The position numbers and the translations under genes were made by a program. A stretch of DNA of 64,000 nucleotides from Malachius bipustulatus (taxonomy: Eukaryota; Arthropoda; Insecta; Coleoptera; Melyridae). The notes beneath the pieces were generated by a model. That model was given only the letters and a program-made list of their open reading frames with translations, did no database searches and had not been told where the DNA came from. Positions within the stretch are counted from its first letter, which is position 1, and every line of letters starts with the position of its first letter. Shown piece by piece: positions 56,704 to 64,000 of the stretch. The stretch lies in NCBI GenBank assembly GCA_910589415.1, contig OU342637.1:32642162-32706161 (forward strand), written 5' to 3'.

Positions 56704-57639
56704 ATCAAAAATAGAAAATTTACAATTGCTTAAATATTAAATAACTCTAAAACTAAGTATACGAAAAAATTACAAAATACCTTTTTTTGGAATCACTCTA
56801 TAATAGCTTTCTGCTTCTTTTCTCTAATTCGTATTTTTTTTTAATTTTCCAACGATTAGGTAACGAGTTACTAGCAAAAAAAAATACTTTTTTAACCAAA
56901 GGGATGGGTTTTTTTGGTGAAGGGGGGGACGCCCCACACCCCCAGAACTAATTTTTGTCTATTTATATTCTATAACCGGTTCATTACCAATTATTGAAAG
57001 AAAATCTTAGGTAAGATTTTTTATGAACTTTTGCTATATTTTTTACTTTACCGACTGGACAATGTGTTCCGTTATTAAGACTTTCCTTATTTCCTTATTT
57101 AAGGTTACAAATTGATTACATTACCATACTGGCAATTAAATGAAGTATCAAAAAATTTAATAAAAAATAAGGGTTGCCATTTAAAAAAATGCCGATGACG
57201 TCACCACTTTTTCGCGCATCACCCTGTATACCCAAATATTATGTCAAAAGTTGAACAACTCAAAAACAAAATCGACCTGTTTTTTTATTTTTTCAAAAAA
57301 ACAGCCCTCTCCGTTTTATCGAATTTATCCGTTACTTTTGGGAAGCACTGTATATAATTTAAGGAATTCAGTCCTAAATGTTAATTAAAATATGGAAATT
57401 GTGATTATTAGATTTATGCGATTTGATTCTGGTTTATTTTAATTATACACGTCAATTTAAATGAGATAAACTATGTTGCAAAGGTTTGTATCAAATGACC
57501 CTAGAATTGGAAAAATGATTCTGAAGTTTTCTGTGATAATACTTGATGATGACAACTACATTAAAAATACAAACCTCTAAAATACAATATACCTGCTAGA
57601 GTCATAATTCGAAAATCCACAAAAAAAATCCACAATGTT
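56704..57639. other. No gene; family I repeat at 56862-57062
   Basis: See 50505-50720 for the related copy. A G run is at 56921-56928. The rest is unassigned. Confidence 0.45.
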
Positions 57640-58096
57640 TGTGGAAATTTTGTGGACAAATGGTTATTTAATAACCACTTTTAAACACTTAAGAATAATA
57701 ATAGCATTATATGTGCGCAAAAATTTTAATTTTATCTTTACCCTTTTGCGAGATACAGCCCTTTAAAAGTAAGTATCCAGTATCCTAATACATAATTTGA
57801 ATCGGCGGAACGCTCTGCTATTGGCTTGACGTCACTACCTCTGTCTGAATCTGGTGGACCCGCGCCCCACAGTTCTCATGCATAACGCCGTAAACCAGGC
57901 ATTCCGCTTCGGTGTCGTGTGAGGTGGTTTACGTTAAATGCGCACATTATTGCTAAGAAATTTAAAAGTTTAATACAAAATATAAAATTACACGAATATG
58001 GAAGAAGATTTTCAAAAGGCCGACTCACATAACTTACCAACTGTCGATGTTACAACAATGGTACTTAACACAGTGGTTCTAAAGCAGACCCGAAAA
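57640..58096 (+). mobile_element. 5' end of a second ISL2EU-type element
   Basis: AACGCTC (57809), ATTGG and TTGACGTCAC (57826) occur in the same order as at 732-770, followed by a first exon (57998) similar to the YqaJ gene start. It is cut at 58097 by a foldback element, and the remainder was not found after 59299. The left limit is approximate. Confidence 0.6.
57998..58096 (+). pseudogene. YqaJ-type nuclease exon 1, truncated second copy
   Basis: The ATG at 57998 opens MEEDFQKADSHNLPTVDVTT, which aligns with MAESGFVKAQSDNLPKIDSF of the copy at 948. The frame runs into the foldback element at 58097 instead of reaching the splice donor, so the gene is broken. Confidence 0.6.
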
Positions 58097-59299
58097 TACA
58101 GGGTGTCCAATATTCCATGGACATGGAGCAACCACAGATTACTGAGGTAAAAAAAAGTCGCTCGGACCAAACTTATCTCTATACCAAAATGCTCCGTTTG
58201 TCCGTTAGAGGGTTTCAAAGTCTTTTGAAAATTTTAGTTTTTTGAAATAGCTCAAAGTCGGCTGATTCCAATTCGATGAAATTTGGTAGGTAAATTTCTT
58301 ATTAAAAGTACTAATTTCTGATGTACATGATAATTTGATGGAAACCCTGGAGGGGTGAAACTACCCCTACCCTCCATTAAAATCGATCGTAATTGTTGAT
58401 AGGGTAGCAGGAACGCTGTTCATGTTTTTTTGTTTGAAAGATACATCGTTTTAGCCCATTTTTGGTCTCTTACAAAAATCTGTATCTTTCCGAGGTGCTA
58501 TGTGATAAAATAAATTAGTCGATGATAACTAAATTTTTATTTCATTCTTTTAATTTGAAATCAACTTTTCAATTGTCAGGTGATTATTTGATCTAATCTC
58601 ATAAAAGATGCTCGATGTGGGCGCCGGTTTGGACCCTAGAAAGTTCCATCCTGCGCAAAAAAATGATTTTAACTTTTCTTGGAACCTCGTCGTTTTGCAA
58701 ACTGTTTACTGCGTTTGAAAAAAATCGTTTGCAAACACCTGAAAAAAACCGAACCATACTAAACATCTTTTATGAGATTAGATCAAATAATCACCTGACA
58801 ATAATTGAAAATTTTATTTCAAATTAAAAGAATGAAATAAAATTTTGGTTAGGTACCATCGACTAATTTATTTTATCACATAGCACCTCGGAAAGATACA
58901 GATTTTTGCAGGAGACCAAAAATGGGCTAACACGATGTATCTTTCAAACAAAAAAACATGAACAGCGTTCCTGCCACCCTATCAACAATTACGATCGATT
59001 TTAATGGAGGGTAGGGGTAGTTTAACCCCTTCCCGGGTTTCCGTAAAATTATCATGTACATCAGAAATTAGTACTTTTAATAAGAAATTTACCTACCAAC
59101 TTTCATCGAATTGGAATCAGCTTTTGAGCTTTGACTTTGAGCTATTTCAAAAAAACTAAAATTTTCAAAACACTTTGAAGCCCTCTAACGGACAAACGAA
59201 GCATTTTGGTATAGAGATAAGCTTGGTCCGAGCGACTTTTTTTTTTTACTCAGTAATCTGTAGTTGCTCCATGTCCATGGAATTTTGGGACACCCTGTA
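58097..59299. mobile_element. Foldback element, family B, complete (about 1.2 kb)
   Basis: CAGGGTGTCC and its inverse are flanked by TA on both sides. The arms are about 500 bp: they share GACATGGAGCAACC, GTCGCTCGGACCAAACTTAT, GGTAGCAGGAACGCTGTTCA, GTATCTTTCCGAGGTGCTAT and GATCAAATAATCACCTGACA with few changes, leaving a loop of about 150 bp near 58610-58760. A single arm of the same family is at 18597. Confidence 0.88.
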
Positions 59300-60117
59300 T
59301 AATAAATTTTACTATTTAATATTAAATTTTTTTTATTAAATAGAGAATAATAATATTGCGGCACCGTGCATTGGATGAATTTTAAAGTCTCGTATCTTTT
59401 TTAGTTTTTACGTTAGAGCAAAATCATTTTGAAAAAATCTTGGAGCACATTATTATGCTAAAACTCGTTTCGGTGAAATTTGGTTGGTGGGGGGGTGTAG
59501 CTCGACGTCAAGCCACACCTCACATGCAAAAAATTAAAAAACATATAAGGGGTAAGTGTTTTCAATGTCTAGTACTACAAGTGATCTTGTAAACTACTTC
59601 TGTTAGAGGAACAACGGTGGTATTTTATGATCAATAGCTGTCAGCTCCCGGGATTAATTTATTGCTTTCCTTTTAGTTGGCTAGTGGCAATAGTGGCATC
59701 CTCATACCTACCCTCTGCCTCTTGATGCTATTAGGTACATATTACATATTGGTATATCTGAAGATTTAAAACTATGAATCTGTTTGTTATTTACTTTGCT
59801 CTATTTAGTCACACTATCAGATTGTTGAATTATATTTTAAAAATGCGCCCTAAATTTCCATTAAATTTATTAAACAAAACATCAAAATAAGTATTCTCAT
59901 TGTATTCATAACATATTTTATTTAGTTGAACAATGGTCACCAAATTTTATTAGAAGCTATTTAAAAACCCAGTGACCAGAATATCTTAAATTTCCTCTTA
60001 CTTCTAATGTCAGTTACAAACGTCTCAGAGCAATAAAATTATTTAAATCAAAAAACCGCCGCATTAATTTTGGCGTATTATTTTATACGAGTATGTAACT
60101 GCATATATGGTCTACTA
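59300..60117. other. No gene recognised
   Basis: GGTTGGTGGGGGGGTGTAGC followed by TCGACGTCAAG (59481-59514) vaguely resembles ISL2EU-type ends but is not a clear match. Confidence 0.35.
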
Positions 60118-60361
60118 AGGCCCGGTTGTTCGTACGTCAGTTAAAAATTTTGAGATAACTACTGATTATGTCCTGAAATGCCCTGTATTATCAAACCATT
60201 GGTCTGATATTTCTGAAAATGAATTCTGCTCGCTTTAAGAAGAGTTAATTACTGATTAAAAATACAAGATCATTAATTATATTCGCCGTATTTTCAAAAT
60301 TTGCAATTTAAAATCAGTAATTATCTCAAAATGTTTAACTGACGTACGAAAAACCGGCCCT
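60118..60361. mobile_element. Intact MITE (244 bp) with AGGSCCGGTT ends and TA duplication
   Basis: AGGCCCGGTTGTTCGTACGT at the left and the inverse of AGGGCCGGTTTTTCGTACGT at the right, both flanked by TA. The arms are about 55 bp. It is the reference copy for the MITE split by the large insertion (13379 and 30382). TA duplications fit the Tc1/mariner group, which is inferred. Confidence 0.82.
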
Positions 60362-60650
60362 TAGATAATATTTTTTCAAAGGAATGATATTTAACCCGTC
60401 AATGATCTGACCGGTCAGGTTCTGGTCAGGTTAGAACACTTTCTTTGAAAAAACAATTTCAAATGAGCCGTGTTGGGAAACACTTTTTGAGTTCAGATAG
60501 TTCAGTTTGTTAGCTGCGTTGAGCTGCACTCCCGCCCCCCCCCTCCCACTCCGGGAATATTAAAAATGAACTGCATCAGAATTATCTGCTTATTATGTGC
60601 TAATTAAGTTCCAAACTCGATGGTTTGTGCTCCTTTATTTATATCTATTT

Positions 60651-61158
60651 TAGGGGTGGAGAATATATCTATAGTAACACCAGGAAGGTATTCATTTGCT
60701 TTGCAAATGCATGGTTAGCCAAAAAAAAAAACGGCACTAAAAATAGGTTTTCAGAGTACGGTCATGGCGAGAATTGCGAATAACTATACGCCGAGTCTCG
60801 GAAGTAACAACTTGACGACAATGCGAACTGCTTCGAAGCCTACGGAGCAGGACCTGCATTATATCCGCTTTCTCATATCGCATCCAGAATACAGGGATTA
60901 ATGTCACGCTTTTTGGAATTCAAATGAAAAATAAATGCAAAATTCAAAATAATAATCGTGCTACTGTTAATCTCGAAGATATTCCTTGTCCTGAAAATGA
61001 AGAAAAAAATAGAAATATAGTCAAAGAGGCCTTAGTTGTGACCTTAATATATTAGTTTGCAATAGTAGTTTTTAGCTTCTTACCCACCCAGCATCCCTAT
61101 TTCGCTCCTCGATCCCGAAAAAATTGATGAAGCTTAGGATACGTGGATGTAAATATTT
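60651..61158 (+). repeat. Dispersed repeat family A, copy 4 (longest)
   Basis: TAGGGGTGGAGAATATATCT to GGATACGTGGATGTAA. It includes TCGAAGATATTCCTTGTCCT and CCTATTTCGCTCCTCGATCC. Structure and class are unknown. Confidence 0.75.
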
Positions 61159-61253
61159 ACCTTTTTTAATTTTTAAAATGGGGTAAGTAGTTTTTCGAGC
61201 GACATGAACCTGCGTTTTACAAAAAAAGTGAATAGGCAGTTGTGAGAAAAGAC

Positions 61254-61500
61254 GTGGTTCAGAATTGTATGAACCATCTAAAATATATACAGTGGTTCAG
61301 CTCAGCACAAGTATGATGGTTCAGGATGGTACGGTTTTTTTTTGTATAAAAGAATAAAAAATAAATTTCTTTTTTCGTGATGTATATGTTCAAAAATATG
61401 ATATTCGAATAATGACAAATAAATATACGCCGAGAGACGGGCTCCAACTGCTTATTTAAGCCATGGTTCAGGATGGTATGAAATTTCGACTGGCTCAGGA
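61254..61500. repeat. Cluster 2 of TGGTTCAGGATGGTA motifs
   Basis: GTGGTTCAGAATTG (61255), GTGGTTCAGCTCAG (61292), ATGGTTCAGGATGGTACG (61317), CATGGTTCAGGATGGTATGA (61463) and CTGGCTCAGGAAGGA (61490). All are in one orientation, unlike cluster 1, and again end in (TA)n at 61515-61536. Confidence 0.7.
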
Positions 61501-61536
61501 AGGATATAAAGATCTATATATATATATATATATAAA

Positions 61537-61764
61537 ATTGTGATAATTATGTTGGGATAGCAGCCAATTAAACACGCAGGTTTTCTCTTTTTTCTTTTTA
61601 ATCAACCCAAGCTTTCGAGCTTTTCTTTAGCTCTTCGTCAGGGGTACTGAAAAGATTAACATAAAATAATTGTAAGTATACATGAAAAATTAGGAACTAA
61701 AAATTACATAATATAATTATAAAATATAATTACCTACAGCCAAAACAAATCTAATATTTTTATA
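61537..61764 (-). mobile_element. Penelope-like terminal fragment with hammerhead motif
   Basis: Minus strand 61641-61613 reads CTGACGA, a GAGCT/AGCTC stem II with a 7-nt loop, then GAAAGCTTGGG. TTCAGTACCCCTGACGA also matches the context of the motif in the Penelope element at 62.8 kb (TTCAGTACCCTGATGA). No coding part remains. Confidence 0.55.
61613..61650 (-). ncRNA. Hammerhead ribozyme core (CUGACGA - stem II - GAAA)
   Basis: Both invariant boxes and a closed stem II are present with canonical spacing. Stem III and the cleavage-side strand of stem I could not be identified confidently. Confidence 0.5.
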
Positions 61765-62636
61765 TATACCGGGTGTCCCAGACTTAATTGACCAGGCCAT
61801 ATCTCATATACAGGTTGAGATAATCGAGCCGAATAAAAGACATATTATTATAATTTTTCAAGCTGTATAACATGACAGCATGAAAACAACCCCCACTTCA
61901 ACATCCCTTAAGTTACAGCCCCCACTCTTAAAAAAATGAATAGTACCCTGTATATATTTTTGTATATTCAAAACCAGTATTCGATTGTCTATTCAGATGA
62001 TTTTTCAGATTCAAAATTGGTTGAGAAATAACCAAGAAAAAGTTCATCAAGGTGGTCATGACTTTTTATCTTAACTTTCTCTGGATGACTTTTGCTGTCA
62101 AAATTTATCAATATTTAGTCATAGTTTTTAACAGGCAGGTGATAGTTATTATTATAATTAAAGTCCAAACAATTTATTTAACAATTCTGATTTATTGGGA
62201 AATTTCAAAAAATAAAACAAGAGACAAAGCACTTTATCATGAACCTTAATGATGACTGTGACCTGCTAATTAAAAACTATGACCAAAATATTGATAAATT
62301 TTGACAGCTAAAGTCATTCAGAGAAAGTTCAGATAAAAAGTCATGACCGCCTTGATGAACTTTTTCTTGGTTATTTCTCAACCAATTTTGAATCTGAAAA
62401 ATCATCTGAATAGACAATCGAATACTGGTTTTAAATATACAAAAATATATACAGGGTGCTATTCATTTTTTTAAGAGTGGGGGCTGTAACTTAAGGGATG
62501 TTGAAGTGGGGGTTGTTTTCATGCTGTCATGTTATACAGCTTGAAAAATTATAATAATATGCCTTTTATTCGGCTCGATTATCTCAACCTGTATCTGAGA
62601 TATGGCCTGGTCAATTAAGTCTGGGACACCCGGTAT
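61765..62636. mobile_element. Foldback element with TATACCGGGTGTCCC ends (872 bp)
   Basis: The two arms of about 365 bp are nearly identical (CAGACTTAATTGACCAGGCC, CAACCCCCACTTCAACATCC, AGATGATTTTTCAGATTCAA, GTCAAAATTTATCAATATTT and their inverses). The loop is about 62131-62269. Each arm contains an internal TACAGGGTRCTATTCA block, the end of a related element. Non-coding. Confidence 0.9.
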
Positions 62637-63314
62637 ATAAATATATATAGATTATTGTGGGAGTAATTGCCGGAATTGATTATCCAAATATTTAGGTTCA
62701 GGGCATTCGGCATTAAAAAAAGGCATTTAATTACATGGTTTTATTGCAATCTCCAACGTTTCGATCCCCATTTGTCAGGCAAAAATTGGATCATCATCAG
62801 GGTACTGAAATCAATTAAAACACCGTTAGCTCAATTTATTCGGGCCTTATGTGAAGCAAATATCTATTTTTGCTCCTTTTTTAATTATTGAAAAAATCAA
62901 AACCTGTTGATTACTTACGCAATCACCAGTGAGATAAAGGTTCGCTTCACATGACATATTAAAGGATCGTCCTGATAAATGTGGATCTTATTATGTTATT
63001 GTCATCTTTGTAAAACAATTTAAAAAACATGAAAATCACAATTACACAAATTGAAATCTAATATTTGTTAATCTAAACGTCGTCAGGCTCATGCAATTCC
63101 TCGTTCTTATGTGAGGTTAGGGATGAACTTCTTCTTCTTTATTCTTTGATTCTTCTTTTTACTTTTTCTTTGACAGGCTAAATGACCTCTACTTCCCACC
63201 TTTATTTGATATCCTTACTTGCACTCAAGCTCTTCTCTTTTATCCTCAGATTGTTTCGTTGTTTCTTTTTTCTTCTTCTGTCTAGCGATGTTGTTCCCTG
63301 CTTACTCATTCCTT
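62637..63314 (-). mobile_element. 3' region of a second Penelope-like element
   Basis: Downstream (minus strand) of the gene ending at 63315. It contains the hammerhead core and is pyrimidine-rich next to the stop codon. The outer limit is uncertain. Confidence 0.55.
62745..62806 (-). ncRNA. Hammerhead ribozyme core in Penelope 3' region
   Basis: CTGATGA (62800-62794), a GATCC/GGATC stem II, and GAAA (62762-62759) then CGTTGG. It lies about 0.5 kb 3' of, and in sense with, the Penelope gene, matching the position of the motif in the first Penelope pair. Confidence 0.55.
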
Positions 63315-64000
63315 CTATGTGTCTTCTGTCCTCTCCCCCTGTGGCTCTTGTTCTGGCTGTGGAACGTTTGTCTCCCCCTGTCCTGTATTCCGGCGTCTGC
63401 TGTCCTGTAGAAGTAGTGCGCTGTAAATCACGCTGAGATTTCCAATGTCTGACCTCTGATTGATAGGGTTGTCAGCTTCATTGATGTAGCACATTTCCAG
63501 GAAAGTTCTTTTGTTGTATTTATTCTCCTGTGTTAAGATTTGTATCTCTTCGAAGTTCATTTCATGGCCCATGTGGAAGACGTGTGATGCCAGTTTGCAT
63601 CGATTTGGCTTGAGTCTGCTATCTGATTTGTGAAGCGTTACTCTCTGTTTCAATGTTGTGGAGCATTGGCCAACATACTGTCTACCACAGGTACTGCAAT
63701 CGACCCGGTATACCACATCTGATCTCTGAAGTGTCGGAATCCTGTCTTTGAGTTGGCTGTAGATTTGTCTGTTAGTAAGGATGTTATGTTTTGAGATCTT
63801 CACGTCCTGTATTGGTTTTAGGAACTTGATAATTTTTCCAGTCAATTGTTCAACATGAGGTAGCGATGCGAAATGGACACTTCTCGCTGACTGGTTCTGT
63901 ATGTCACCATCAACTGACTCGTCTCCCTGTATTCTCCCGATGTCCCCACGATCAATATTCCCCGGTTCTGGTTGTGTTATTCTTCTCGAATTATACATAA
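63315..64000 (-). CDS. Penelope-like protein, C-terminal GIY-YIG part (runs off the window)
   Basis: The frame is open from the right edge, so the RT lies beyond 64000. The visible 227 aa include the linker VKISKHNILTNRQIYSQLKD and the GIY-YIG endonuclease: VVYRVDCSTCGRQYVGQCST, LKQRVTLHKSD, CKLASHVFHMGHEMNFE and KRTFLEMCYINEAD. The YVG form keeps the tyrosine. Sequence similarity to the C-terminus of the 592-aa protein at 1910-3688 is clear but distant, so it is a different Penelope family. The tail after residue 195 is a Gln/Pro/Glu-rich stretch (QPEQEPQGERTEDT). Confidence 0.85.
   Translation of the reverse strand, partial: MYNSRRITQPEPGNIDRGDIGRIQGDESVDGDIQNQSARSVHFASLPHVEQLTGKIIKFLKPIQDVKISKHNILTNRQIYSQLKDRIPTLQRSDVVYRVDCSTCGRQYVGQCSTTLKQRVTLHKSDSRLKPNRCKLASHVFHMGHEMNFEEIQILTQENKYNKRTFLEMCYINEADNPINQRSDIGNLSVIYSALLLQDSRRRNTGQGETNVPQPEQEPQGERTEDT

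Noticed and set aside
59481..59514. Other end of the second ISL2EU-type element
   Set aside because: GGTTGGTGGGGGGG and TCGACGTCAAG resemble the left-end boxes, but the orientation is direct rather than inverted and the match is weak.
1..64000. Bacterial-style operons, ribosome binding sites or terminators
   Set aside because: The window is clearly eukaryotic, with spliced genes, LINE, SINE and Penelope elements, so these features do not apply.

Overview
This is a eukaryotic, AT-rich window made almost entirely of transposable elements. The reading frames that can be recognised are THAP/DDE and YqaJ transposon proteins, Penelope-like and LINE reverse transcriptases and a tRNA-derived SINE. 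Together with GT-AG introns, TAGGTA-rich low-complexity DNA and many TACAGGGTG-ended foldback elements, they point to a large, repeat-rich insect (arthropod) genome; the order cannot be named from sequence alone. No cellular host gene, rRNA, intact tRNA, CRISPR or bacterial-type operon was found.

Layout. About 640-12350 is a two-gene DNA transposon of ISL2EU type. A SWIM/YqaJ nuclease gene (+; exons 948-1078, 6462-6658, 6810-7798) converges on a THAP/DDE transposase gene (-; exons 12125-11921, 11173-9988, 9902-9598). Its diverged inverted ends share a TGACGTCA palindrome and an AACGCTC box. The first YqaJ intron holds two head-to-head Penelope-like elements whose 2,270-bp arms mirror each other without an indel and are bounded by a 14-bp target duplication. 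From 13426 to 30381 runs a 16,956-bp insertion with 11-bp inverted ends (CCCACTAAGCA). It lies inside a MITE whose two halves flank it. It carries a 24-bp array near the left end and a 98-bp array near the right end, both built on the palindrome GCAACGTTGC, and no transposase gene. Its interior is packed with foldback elements and a roughly 200-bp satellite.

From 32330 to 36370 a decayed LINE reverse transcriptase is split by a younger LINE (32876-36119, -) with an 8-bp target duplication and one frameshift. A second LINE relic with RNase H and a zinc knuckle (41190-44140, -) is itself split by about 2.1 kb of purine-rich DNA. After that come a 650-bp tandem duplication (45.7-47.2 kb), clusters of TGGTTCAGGATGGTA motifs next to (TA)n, a SINE (49.6 kb), several long inverted-repeat elements, a second ISL2EU 5' end (57.6-58.1 kb) cut by a 1.2-kb foldback, and a second Penelope element running off the right edge on the minus strand.

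How parts work together: the YqaJ nuclease and DDE transposase are the two products of one transposon, driven inward from its two ends. The Penelope elements couple an RT with a GIY-YIG endonuclease and carry hammerhead-like motifs 3' of the gene. The foldback elements and MITEs have no proteins and must depend on transposases encoded elsewhere.
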